The translations under genes and the position numbers were made by a program. Below the pieces are notes generated by a model that made no database searches, was not told the origin of the DNA, and was given only the letters and a program-made list of their open reading frames with translations. A DNA stretch of 6,743 nucleotides, from NCBI GenBank assembly GCA_022600695.1, contig JAHZJY010000219.1:1-6743 (forward strand). Direction: 5' to 3'. The DNA comes from Actinomycetes bacterium (GTDB lineage Bacteria > Actinomycetota > Actinomycetes > Mycobacteriales > Mycobacteriaceae). Of the stretch, positions 1 to 6,047 are shown one piece after another (position 1 is the stretch's first letter; each line of letters starts with the position of its first letter).

Positions 1-135
1 GACAACACCCTGATAGCGATCGCCGAATCGCTGCCCGCCGACGAGGCCGCGCTGACCGCGATCCCCGGGATCGGCGCCCGCAAGCTCGAGCAGTTCGGCG
101 CCGACGTTCTGGAGCTGGTGCGGGCCCGCAGCTAA
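1..135 (+). CDS. uvrD2: ATP-dependent DNA helicase UvrD2, C-terminal end (partial)
   Basis: The reading frame is open from the window edge for 44 codons and ends in TAA. The residues include the stretch [20 protein letters not shown], typical of the last helices of an HRDC domain (helicase and RNase D C-terminal), with the Gly-Ile-Gly hairpin followed by the Lys-Leu/Phe-Gly pattern. HRDC domains end both RecQ and mycobacterial UvrD2 helicases. UvrD2 is favoured because whiB7, its usual neighbour on the same strand, lies further downstream. UvrD2 is a superfamily 1 3'-to-5' DNA helicase of DNA repair, essential in M. tuberculosis; HRDC helps DNA binding. The motor domains lie outside the window. 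Its stop overlaps the stop of the convergent tetR gene by 4 bp, leaving no room for a separate terminator. The gene identity is partly inferred from context. Confidence 0.8.
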   Translation, partial: DNTLIAIAESLPADEAALTAIPGIGARKLEQFGADVLELVRARS

Positions 136-671
136 GCGATACCCAGCTCGCGGGCCGCGGTGTTGGCCGCGCGCGCACCCGACATCCGGCGCAGCAGCAG
201 CAGGCCGTCCAGAACCGCCACCGATGCCAGTGCCTGGCGGCGGCGCTCGGCGGCGGTCGGGGCGGCGATCCGCGGCTCCATCCAGTCCACCCAGCCGCCG
301 ATCAGCGCCGGCGCCAGGCTGGCGTAGGGCTCGCGGCGGGCGCTGGCCAGTCCGACGATCTCGAAGTACACCGCGAAGATCGGGTCGGCGGCCGGTGAGG
401 CCAGCGTCGGCCAGGCCCGGCGTTGCAGGTCTCGGACCGGCAGGGCCTGATCGCCGAAGGCGTCGGCCAGCGCGCTCTGCAGTTGCTCGCCGAGTGCGGC
501 GATGACCGAGGTGATCATGTCGTTCTTGGTGGGGAAGTAGTACACGACGGTCCGGTCGCTGATGCCGAGGCTCGCGCCGACCGCACCGAAGGTCAGCGAG
601 CCGATCCCCGAGCTGGCGGCCAAATCCGCGGCGGCCTTCAGCAGCTCCTCGCGCGAATACTTGTAGCCCAC
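132..671 (-). CDS. TetR/AcrR-family transcriptional regulator
   Basis: This 179-aa protein has the size of a typical TetR repressor. Residues about 6-52 form the N-terminal helix-turn-helix: a first helix ([20 protein letters not shown]), then helices around [20 protein letters not shown] followed by PTKNDM, matching the TetR signature of a recognition helix ending in Tyr-Tyr-Phe and Lys. The rest (about 55-179) is a divergent all-helical ligand/dimer domain with no recognisable effector pocket. The start is GTG at 671-669, preceded by AGGA with 7 nt spacing. It is divergent from the membrane protein gene at 741, with a perfect inverted repeat in the shared 69-bp gap, so it probably represses itself and that neighbour (inferred). 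The ligand is unknown. The 3' end overlaps the uvrD2 stop. Confidence 0.9.
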   Translation of the reverse strand: MGYKYSREELLKAAADLAASSGIGSLTFGAVGASLGISDRTVVYYFPTKNDMITSVIAALGEQLQSALADAFGDQALPVRDLQRRAWPTLASPAADPIFAVYFEIVGLASARREPYASLAPALIGGWVDWMEPRIAAPTAAERRRQALASVAVLDGLLLLRRMSGARAANTAARELGIA

Positions 672-705
672 CGCTTGATCCTAGAGGCCACACTGTCTAT
701 TCTTA

Positions 706-725
706 TTTGTAGCTATCACTACAAA
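706..725. promoter_or_regulatory. Candidate TetR operator (7-6-7 inverted repeat)
   Basis: TTTGTAG (706-712), six bases, then CTACAAA (719-725) form a perfect 7-bp inverted repeat in an AT-rich island of otherwise very GC-rich DNA, between the divergent tetR and membrane-protein starts. Its size fits a TetR dimer site. On the minus strand TTGTAG and an AT-rich AAGAAT/TAGACA stretch could serve as the tetR promoter, so binding would cover it. Binding by the adjacent TetR is inferred. Confidence 0.6.
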
Positions 726-740
726 ATCGGGAGTGCCGAG

Positions 741-1142
741 ATGGATGAACGCCGAAGCGCTGCAATGTCAACCGGATTCGTGGTGGGGGTGCTGGTCGCG
801 CTCGGGTTCGCTATCGTCATCAGCCTGCTACCGGAGTCGCTGTTTCTGCAGACGCCCCGGCGGGTGGCCGTCTACGTCGCCGTCGCACTGGCCGCGCCGC
901 CGACGGTATGGTTCCTGCAGTGGGTGGCCCGGTTGCGCAGCCTCGATCAGCGGACGGTGTTCCTCTGGGGCGCGTCCGGGGCGATGACCTTCGACGGCCT
1001 GGCGATCGGATTCGTGCCGGAACTCTACGGCCAGACCGGGCAGGCGCTGGCCTGGACTGCATCGGCTTTGATCTTCGCCTTCGCCAGCCTGATCGTGGCC
1101 GGCCAGGTCATGCTGGGGCGGGTGGTCCTGGCCGCCGGCTGA
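741..1142 (+). CDS. Small four-helix integral membrane protein, function unknown
   Basis: This 133-aa protein starts at ATG 741, which has GGGAG at 729-733 with 7 nt spacing; the same frame is open further upstream but without a better start, and that region belongs to the tetR gene. Four hydrophobic segments are visible: residues about 11-31, 42-63, 74-93 and 101-126, with Arg-rich loops between (TPRR, RLRSLDQR). There is no signal peptide, cysteine motif or catalytic signature. The arrangement and the segment GASGAMTFDGLAIGFVPELY resemble small four-TM DUF5367-like proteins, but that is a tentative memory-based match. It is divergent from a TetR gene with a palindrome between them, so it is probably the regulator's target; a role in transport or envelope stress would be guesswork. 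The gene ends 60 bp before the convergent cNMP-binding gene, and I see no convincing terminator in that gap. Confidence 0.8.
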   Translation: MDERRSAAMSTGFVVGVLVALGFAIVISLLPESLFLQTPRRVAVYVAVALAAPPTVWFLQWVARLRSLDQRTVFLWGASGAMTFDGLAIGFVPELYGQTGQALAWTASALIFAFASLIVAGQVMLGRVVLAAG

Positions 1143-1202
1143 CGGTTCGGGCTGCCTGGAAAGCAGTTCCCAGAACACATCTCAACGTTCAGTGCCGTTC
1201 GT

Positions 1203-1811
1203 TCAGCTCGTGCTGTCGATCCACCTGCTGAGCGCGTCCTCGAGCGCGGCCGCGATGGTCAGGCCCGCATCGCGGGCGGTGTGCTCGAATCGTTCGACCA
1301 ACTCGGCGGGGATTGAGGCGTCGACCTTCGCCCGCTGCGGACCGGTCGCGGCCGGTGAATCGCCGGTGGAAACCGGGGTGTGCCGCGCGGCGCTCGCCTC
1401 GATGAGAGCGCGAAGAGCCGGGATCTGCCGGAGCAGGTCGGCCAGGTCCTCGGCCTCGATGCGCAGCACTTCGGTCGGCCCGGTCGTCGTCACCGTCGCG
1501 GAGCGCAGCTTGCCCATCCGCAGGGCCGATTCGCCGATCACCTCACCTGGTCCCAGAGAGGCGATGTGTTCGCGGCCCGCGTAGACGCCGACCTCCCCAC
1601 TGAGCAGGATGTAGCAGGAATCCGCCGGAGTCTGCTCGTGGATCAGCGGCCACGGGCCCGACGTCGAGTCGTGGTGCGCCGCTCGGACCAGGCGATTCAG
1701 GTCGTCGTCGGAGAACTTCTCGAACGCCGGCAACTCTCGCAACCGACGGGCGTCGTCTTGCTCCTGGAGTGCAGTCCATGAGTTGTGGTCGTGCTTGTCC
1801 GCTGCGCCCAT
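1203..1811 (-). CDS. Cyclic-nucleotide-binding (CRP-like) domain protein with ribbon-helix-helix-like C-terminus
   Basis: This 202-aa protein is read from ATG 1811, which has a strong GAGAGGAG Shine-Dalgarno 9 nt upstream; a longer frame to 1907 exists but has Arg/Pro-rich, non-conserved sequence. Residues about 24-135 are a cNMP-binding beta-barrel: LRELPAFEKFSDDDLNRL (entry helix), CYILLSGEVGVYAG (beta strands), then the phosphate-binding cassette LGPGEVIGESALRMGKLRSA with Glu94 and Arg103 at the positions that contact the cyclic nucleotide in this family. After a Pro/Ala/Ser linker (about 143-160), residues 161-199 (AKVDASIPAELVERF followed by two helices ending LEDALSRWI) read like a ribbon-helix-helix DNA-binding domain of the CopG/MetJ class: one strand, then helix-turn-helix. 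The usual CRP winged helix is absent. A cNMP-controlled RHH regulator is therefore inferred. It has its own upstream region with long direct repeats, and is divergent from the tetR-mmpSL block. Confidence 0.85.
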   Translation of the reverse strand: MGAADKHDHNSWTALQEQDDARRLRELPAFEKFSDDDLNRLVRAAHHDSTSGPWPLIHEQTPADSCYILLSGEVGVYAGREHIASLGPGEVIGESALRMGKLRSATVTTTGPTEVLRIEAEDLADLLRQIPALRALIEASAARHTPVSTGDSPAATGPQRAKVDASIPAELVERFEHTARDAGLTIAAALEDALSRWIDSTS

Positions 1812-1996
1812 CGGTGCGCGCTCCTCTCGTCCCGGTGCCGGCCTTCGTGACACCCGCCGCATCAGTATCCGCAACCCGCCCCGTCGAGGGTGCGGTTTCA
1901 TCCGCAACCCGCCGATGTCGTCGTATGGGGATGCACACTCGCCGGGCTGATCGGGTCCGGCCCCGGCCTGACCCGCCCGGCGCTAGCATGGCGCCC
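1812..1996. promoter_or_regulatory. Divergent intergenic region with 14-bp direct repeats
   Basis: This 185-bp gap separates the leftward cNMP-binding gene from the rightward tetR. ATCCGCAACCCGCC occurs perfectly at 1867-1880 and again at 1900-1913 (33-bp period, about three helical turns). Between them lies GGGTGCGG (1889-1896), nearly the reverse complement of CCGCAACCC, so three half-sites alternate in orientation. On the minus strand GATACT (1868-1863) is a plausible -10 for the cNMP gene, placing the proximal repeat across its promoter. The repeats are seen directly; the operator role is inferred. Confidence 0.55.
1984..1989 (+). promoter_or_regulatory. Probable -10 element of the mmpSL-associated tetR
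   Basis: TAGCAT fits the actinobacterial TAnnnT -10 consensus, and GTG at 1997 starts 7 nt after it, the spacing expected for a leaderless mRNA. No clear -35 hexamer is visible, as is common for mycobacterial promoters. No Shine-Dalgarno precedes either ATG 1988 or GTG 1997. Confidence 0.45.
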
Positions 1997-2569
1997 GTGA
2001 CGTGGTCGGCCCGGGAGCGCGAACTGCTGGCGGTCACCTTGCGTCTGCTGCAGGAACACGGTTACGAGCGGCTGACCGTCGACGAGATCGCCGCCACCGC
2101 GCGGGCCAGCAAGGCCACCGTGTACCGCCGCTGGCCCACCAAGGCAGAACTGGTCCTGGCCGCGTTCATCGAGGGCCTCAGCGAGTCCGCCGTGCCGCCG
2201 GACACCGGCAGCCTGCGCGGCGATCTCATCGCCATCGGAGACATCGTCTCCAAGGAATCCAAGGAGCACGCGAGCACGCTGCGGGCCGTACTCGTCGAGG
2301 TGTCGCGCGACCCCGCGCTCGACGACGCCATGCACGAGCAGTTGTTCGATCAGCGCAAAGCCATGATGAAACGGGTCCTCAAACGCGCGGTCGCCCGCGG
2401 CGAGCTCGAGGCCGCCGCGGTCAACGGCGAACTGTGGGACCTGCTTCCCGGCTACGTGGTCTACCGCACGGTGATCCAGAACCGGCCGCCCACCCGCCGC
2501 ACGGTCCGTGCCCTCGTCGATGACATCATCATGCCCAGCCTCACCTGTCCGGTCCGATCGGAATCCTGA
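1997..2569 (+). CDS. TetR/AcrR-family regulator, likely repressor of mmpS-mmpL
   Basis: This protein is 190 aa from GTG 1997; ATG 1988 would add three residues. GTG is preferred because a TAGCAT -10 lies 7 nt upstream and neither start has a Shine-Dalgarno, which suggests a leaderless transcript; the frame extending back to 1769 overlaps the divergent gene and is not credible. Residues about 5-52 are a textbook TetR helix-turn-helix: LLAVTLRLLQEHGYERLTVD, then IAATARASKATVYRRW and PTKAEL. The C-terminal part has the RDPALDDAMHEQLFDQRKAM and RAVARGELE features of the TetR_C_11-type ligand domain. The gene is co-directional with mmpS 52 bp downstream, with a palindromic GTAC-rich site in the gap. 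TetR repressors next to mmpSL pairs are known in mycobacteria, for example MAB_4384 of M. abscessus controlling MmpS5/MmpL5. Regulation here is inferred by analogy; the inducer is unknown. Confidence 0.9.
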   Translation: MTWSARERELLAVTLRLLQEHGYERLTVDEIAATARASKATVYRRWPTKAELVLAAFIEGLSESAVPPDTGSLRGDLIAIGDIVSKESKEHASTLRAVLVEVSRDPALDDAMHEQLFDQRKAMMKRVLKRAVARGELEAAAVNGELWDLLPGYVVYRTVIQNRPPTRRTVRALVDDIIMPSLTCPVRSES

Positions 2570-2602
2570 CCGTGCCGGGAAGCGTCCGGTACCGTACCGT
2601 AC
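2566..2602 (+). promoter_or_regulatory. mmpSL promoter with GTAC-rich TetR operator candidate
   Basis: CGGTAC-C-GTACCG (2587-2599) is a perfect interrupted palindrome, and the wider stretch 2589-2602 is three GTAC tetramers spaced by single C residues. A possible -35 CTGACC (2566-2571, overlapping the tetR stop) lies 18 bp before TACCGT (2590-2595), a TAnnnT -10; a second TACCGT is at 2595-2600. The palindrome would cover the -10, a typical repressor position. The repeat is seen; promoter and operator roles are inferred. Confidence 0.55.
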
Positions 2603-2607
2603 TGCCC

Positions 2608-2625
2608 ATGGAGGTCCGCCGGTGA
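2608..2625 (+). other. Five-codon mini-ORF overlapping the mmpS start
   Basis: ATG at 2608 opens five codons (MEVRR) ending in TGA 2623-2625, which overlaps the mmpS GTG start as GTGA. Its ATG is 7 nt after the second TACCGT box, so it could begin a leaderless mRNA, and it contains the mmpS Shine-Dalgarno GGAGG. It could tune mmpS translation or be accidental; nothing in the sequence settles this. Confidence 0.25.
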
Positions 2626-3083
2626 CGAGCAAGCCGAACGGTTCTCGGTCGATACGGTCAGCGGCCGCCCGGGCCTGGCTGATCTGGGTGACTATCGCGA
2701 TCGTCGGTCTGGCCGCGTTCGCCGTGCACCGGCTGCAGGGGGCCTTCAAATCCGAGGTCAATTCGGCGAGCATGGACGCCGCCGCCGATCAGATCGTGCC
2801 GTTCAATCCCAAAGAGGTTCTGCTGCAGGTGTTCGGCCAGCCCGGCGCCACGGCCACCATCACCTACATGGACGTCAACTCCCGGCCGCAGCGCGTCGAC
2901 GACGTGCCCCTGCCATGGACCTACGAGGATTCCACGACCGTCCCCGCGGTGCTGGTCAACGTTCAGGCCCAGGGTGACGGCAGCAGCCTGGGCTGCCGAA
3001 TCACCATCGACGGCGTGGTCAAGGTGGAGCGTTCGGCCAGCGGCACCAGCGCGTACGTCTTCTGCCTGGACAAGTCCGGATGA
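2622..3083 (+). CDS. mmpS: MmpS-family membrane protein, MmpL accessory subunit
   Basis: This 153-aa protein starts at GTG 2622, with an excellent GGAGG (2610-2614) 7 nt upstream. The length and layout match the MmpS family: a short Arg/Ser-rich cytoplasmic start, one transmembrane helix at about residues 19-38 (WLIWVTIAIVGLAAFAV), then an extracytoplasmic beta-sandwich. Family hallmarks visible are IVPFNPKEVLLQVFGQPG (58-75), TYMDVNSRPQRVDDVPLPW (81-99), and GCRITIDGVVK (124-134) with Cys125, which likely pairs with Cys148 near the C-terminus. MmpS proteins work with their partner MmpL in exporting lipids, siderophores or drugs across the mycobacterial envelope. The gene ends in an ATGA overlap with mmpL, so the two are surely co-transcribed and translationally coupled. 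The paralogue number (MmpS4, MmpS5 or other) cannot be assigned from sequence alone. Confidence 0.95.
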   Translation: MTSKPNGSRSIRSAAARAWLIWVTIAIVGLAAFAVHRLQGAFKSEVNSASMDAAADQIVPFNPKEVLLQVFGQPGATATITYMDVNSRPQRVDDVPLPWTYEDSTTVPAVLVNVQAQGDGSSLGCRITIDGVVKVERSASGTSAYVFCLDKSG

Positions 3084-6043
3084 GCACGCAGCACGGGACC
3101 CCGGCCCGCTTCCCGCAACTGATCCGGCGGCTCGCGATACCGATCGCCATCTTCTGGCTGGCGCTGGCCGCCTCGAGCAACGCGCTGATCCCGCCCCTGG
3201 AAGAGGTCGGGCGGGTCCACAACGTCGCCCAGAGCTCCAAGGACGCGCCGTCGCTGATCGCCTCCAAGCGGGTGGGAACGGTGTTCGGCGAGTACGACTC
3301 CGACAGCCTGGTCACGCTGGTCCTCGAAGGCGATCAGCCCCTGGGCGATGACGCCCACCGATTCGGCGACGTCCTGGTGGAGCGGATCCGGGCCGATACC
3401 GAGCACGTGCAGCATGTCCAGTACTTCTGGGGCGATCCGCTGACCGCGGCCGGCGCGCAGAGCAGCGACGGCAAGGCCGCGCTCATCCAGGTCTATCTGG
3501 TCGGCGACGCCGGTAGCAGTCAGGCCAACGAATCCGTCGCCGCCGTCCGCGAGATCGTGGACGACACCCCGGCTCCGCCCGGCATCAAGGCCTACGTCAG
3601 CGGCCCGGCGGCATTGGTCGCCGACGAGTTCGCGGTCGGGGAGGGCAGCCATGTCAAGGTCACCGCGCTGACCTTCGGCGTGATCGCGGTCATGCTGCTG
3701 ATCGTCTACCGGTCCATCACCACCACGCTGCTCACGCTGGTGGCGGTCGCCATCCAGGTCTCCGCGGCCCGCGGCCTGGTCGCCTTCCTCGGCCACACCG
3801 GCGTCATCCCGCTGTCGACGTACGCGACCAACCTGCTGACGTTGCTGACGATCGCGGCCTCCACCGACTACGCGATTTTCCTGCTGGGCCGTTATCAGGA
3901 GGCGCGCCAGGCCGGTGAGGATCGCCAAGCCGCGTACTACACGATGTACCGCAGTACCGCGCATGTGATCGTCGGCTCGGGTCTCACGGTTGCCGCCGCG
4001 GTGTTCTGCCTGGTCTTCACCCGTACCCCGTACTTCAACAGCCTGGGGATTCCGGCCAGCCTGGGCGTCCTGGTGACCCTGGTGGGGTCGCTGACCCTGA
4101 CTCCGGCGGTCATCACCATGGGCAGCCACATCGGGTTGTTCGACTCCAAGCGCGCCATGCGGACTCGCGGCTGGCGGCGTATCGGCACCGCCATCGTCCG
4201 CTGGCCCGGGCCGGTCCTGGTGGCCTCGATCGCGGTGGCCCTCATCGGTCTGCTCGCCCTGCCCGGGTACAAGACCTCCTACGACGCCCGCCACTACCAG
4301 CCGGACTGGGCGCCGTCGAAGATCGGCTACGCCGCGGCCGAACGGCACTTCTCGGCGGCCCGGCTCAACCCCGAAGTGCTGATGGTCGAAACCGACCAGG
4401 ATCTGCGCACCCCGGCCAATATGATCGTGCTCGAGCGCATCGCCAAGGAGGTGTTCCGCACCCCCGGGGTGGCGATGGTGCAGTCCATCACCCGGCCGCT
4501 GGGCACCCCCCTGGAACACACCTCGCTGGGCTTCCAGATGAGTGCGCAGTCCTCCGCGCAGATTCAGAACCTGCCGTTCCAGCAGGCCCGCGCCGATGAC
4601 CTGGTCGAGCAGGTCGCCGAGATCTCCCGCTCGATCACCCTGCTGCAGGAGCAGTACGCGCTGCAGGAACGGCAGTACGAGCTCCAGCGACAGGCCACCG
4701 AGGCCACCGACGAGCAGGTGACGGCCTTCCGGGAGACCTCCGCGCAGATCAAGGAGTTGCGCGACAAGGTCGCCAACGTCGATGACTTCTTCCGGCCGAT
4801 CAAGAACTATTTCTATTGGGAGCCACACTGTTTCGACATCCCGCTGTGTGCGACGTTCCGCTCGCTGTTCGACGCCCTCGACGGAGTGGACTCGCTGACC
4901 GAACAGTTCGACCAGGTCACTGAAAGCCTCGACAAGCTCAACGCCCTGCAGCCCCAACTGCTGGCGCTGATCCCCGAACAGATGGCGCTGATCCCGGAGA
5001 ACATCGCCATCCAGGAGCGCAACAAGGCCCTCGCCGAGACCAACTACGCCACCCAGACCGGGCTGCTGGCGCAGTCCGCGGAGGCGCTGAAGAACGCCGA
5101 CGCCATGGGGCAGGCCTTCGACGAGGCCAAGGACGACAGCACCTTCTATCTGCCGCCCGAGGTGTTCGACAACTCCGAGTTCAAACGCGGCATGAAGCTG
5201 TTCCTGTCCCCGGACGGCAAGGCCGCCCGGATGATCATCACCCACGACACCGATCCGGCGACGACAGAGGGTATTTCGCATATCGAACCGATCCGCCAGT
5301 CCGCGCAGGAAGCCCTCAAGGGCACCCCGCTGGCCGGATCGGGCATCTACATCGCCGGCACCGCCTCGGGGTTCATGGATGCCCGGGACATGGCGAACTA
5401 CGACCTGGTGATCGTCGTCATCGCCGCGATCAGCCTGATCCTGCTGATCATGATGTTCATCACCCGCAGCATCGTGGCCGCACTGGTGATCGTCGGCACC
5501 GTGGTGCTCTCGCTGGGCGCCTCGTTCGGGCTCTCGGTGCTGATCTGGCAGCACCTGCTGGGGATCGAGTTGTACTGGATCGTGCTGGCGCTGGCCATCA
5601 TCATCCTGCTGGCGGTGGGGTCGGACTACAACCTGCTGGTGATCTCCCGGTTCAAGGAGGAGATCGGGGCGGGGCTGAACACCGGTCTGATCCGCACCAT
5701 GGCCGGTACCGGTTCGGTGGTGACCGCCGCGGGTCTGGTGTTCGCCTTCACCATGTGCGGTTTCGTGGTCGGGGACCTGATGGTGCTGGCCCAGATCGGC
5801 ACCACCATCGGCGTCGGGCTGATCTTCGACACCCTGATCGTGCGGTCGTTCATGACGCCGTCGATCGCCGCACTGATGGGCCGCTGGTTCTGGTGGCCGC
5901 TGAAGGTGCGCCCGCGCCCGGCCAGCACCATGCTGCGGCCCTACGGCACCCGGCCGTCGGTGCGGGCACTGCTGAACACCGATGAGCCCGGCGAGCCCGG
6001 CGATAAAACGGTTGTGCCGGCCCGCGTCGACCCTCTAACCTGA
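3080..6043 (+). CDS. mmpL: MmpL-family RND transporter, MmpL4/MmpL5-like
   Basis: This 987-aa protein has the 12-helix RND plan: TM1 at about 15-35, a periplasmic domain 36-190, TM2-6 between about 193 and 345, TM7 at 374-395, a large second periplasmic domain 400-770, and TM8-12 between 773 and 927. The proton-relay Asp-Tyr pairs of MmpL proteins are present in TM4 (ASTDYAIFLLGRY, Asp263-Tyr264) and TM10 (VGSDYNLLVISRF, Asp849-Tyr850). The second domain holds a long Gln/Glu/Leu-rich coiled-coil hairpin (about 505-565 and 605-680) whose tip, FFRPIKNYFYWEPHCFDIPL, carries Cys584 and Cys590. This is a feature of the MmpS-partnered MmpL4/MmpL5 class, not of MmpL3. Those proteins export siderophores, glycopeptidolipids or drugs such as bedaquiline, using the proton gradient. 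The start ATG overlaps the mmpS stop (ATGA). The gene appears intact. Its last 13 or so codons coincide with the whiB7 promoter. The substrate is unknown. Confidence 0.96.
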   Translation: MSTQHGTPARFPQLIRRLAIPIAIFWLALAASSNALIPPLEEVGRVHNVAQSSKDAPSLIASKRVGTVFGEYDSDSLVTLVLEGDQPLGDDAHRFGDVLVERIRADTEHVQHVQYFWGDPLTAAGAQSSDGKAALIQVYLVGDAGSSQANESVAAVREIVDDTPAPPGIKAYVSGPAALVADEFAVGEGSHVKVTALTFGVIAVMLLIVYRSITTTLLTLVAVAIQVSAARGLVAFLGHTGVIPLSTYATNLLTLLTIAASTDYAIFLLGRYQEARQAGEDRQAAYYTMYRSTAHVIVGSGLTVAAAVFCLVFTRTPYFNSLGIPASLGVLVTLVGSLTLTPAVITMGSHIGLFDSKRAMRTRGWRRIGTAIVRWPGPVLVASIAVALIGLLALPGYKTSYDARHYQPDWAPSKIGYAAAERHFSAARLNPEVLMVETDQDLRTPANMIVLERIAKEVFRTPGVAMVQSITRPLGTPLEHTSLGFQMSAQSSAQIQNLPFQQARADDLVEQVAEISRSITLLQEQYALQERQYELQRQATEATDEQVTAFRETSAQIKELRDKVANVDDFFRPIKNYFYWEPHCFDIPLCATFRSLFDALDGVDSLTEQFDQVTESLDKLNALQPQLLALIPEQMALIPENIAIQERNKALAETNYATQTGLLAQSAEALKNADAMGQAFDEAKDDSTFYLPPEVFDNSEFKRGMKLFLSPDGKAARMIITHDTDPATTEGISHIEPIRQSAQEALKGTPLAGSGIYIAGTASGFMDARDMANYDLVIVVIAAISLILLIMMFITRSIVAALVIVGTVVLSLGASFGLSVLIWQHLLGIELYWIVLALAIIILLAVGSDYNLLVISRFKEEIGAGLNTGLIRTMAGTGSVVTAAGLVFAFTMCGFVVGDLMVLAQIGTTIGVGLIFDTLIVRSFMTPSIAALMGRWFWWPLKVRPRPASTMLRPYGTRPSVRALLNTDEPGEPGDKTVVPARVDPLT
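6005..6041 (+). promoter_or_regulatory. whiB7 promoter (A-tract, -35, -10) inside the mmpL 3' end
   Basis: AAAA at 6005-6008 sits 3 bp before TTGTGC (6012-6017), and TAACCT (6036-6041) follows with an 18-bp spacer. An AT-rich motif just upstream of the -35 is the known hallmark of WhiB7-activated promoters, where WhiB7 bound to SigA uses its AT-hook; whiB7 activates itself this way. The start point would be near 6048. All of it overlaps the final mmpL codons and stop (6041-6043). Motif match is by eye. Confidence 0.75.
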
Positions 6044-6047
6044 GGCC

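Noticed and set aside
423..740. Upstream extension of the small membrane protein gene
   Set aside because: It lies on the opposite strand of the convincing TetR coding sequence, and ATG 741 has its own Shine-Dalgarno.
1143..1202. Possible terminator between the convergent membrane-protein and cNMP genes
   Set aside because: Only 4-bp inverted repeats (such as CTGC/GCAG) and no T-tract are present; not strong enough to call.
1812..1907. N-terminal extension of the cNMP-binding protein
   Set aside because: The added residues are Arg/Pro-rich, and ATG 1811 has a strong GAGAGGAG ribosome site.
1769..1987. Upstream extension of the second TetR
   Set aside because: It would overlap the divergent cNMP gene start; the HTH begins just after GTG 1997, as is normal for the family.
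1898..2773. 291-codon minus-strand frame over the second tetR and mmpS start
   Set aside because: It is a compositional shadow of well-supported plus-strand genes, with no recognisable domain.
2963..5554. 863-codon open frame antisense to mmpS-mmpL
   Set aside because: Its translation is rich in Gly, Arg, Asp, His and Gln without domains or membrane segments, as expected for the shadow of a GC-rich gene. The plus-strand MmpL has clear family motifs throughout.
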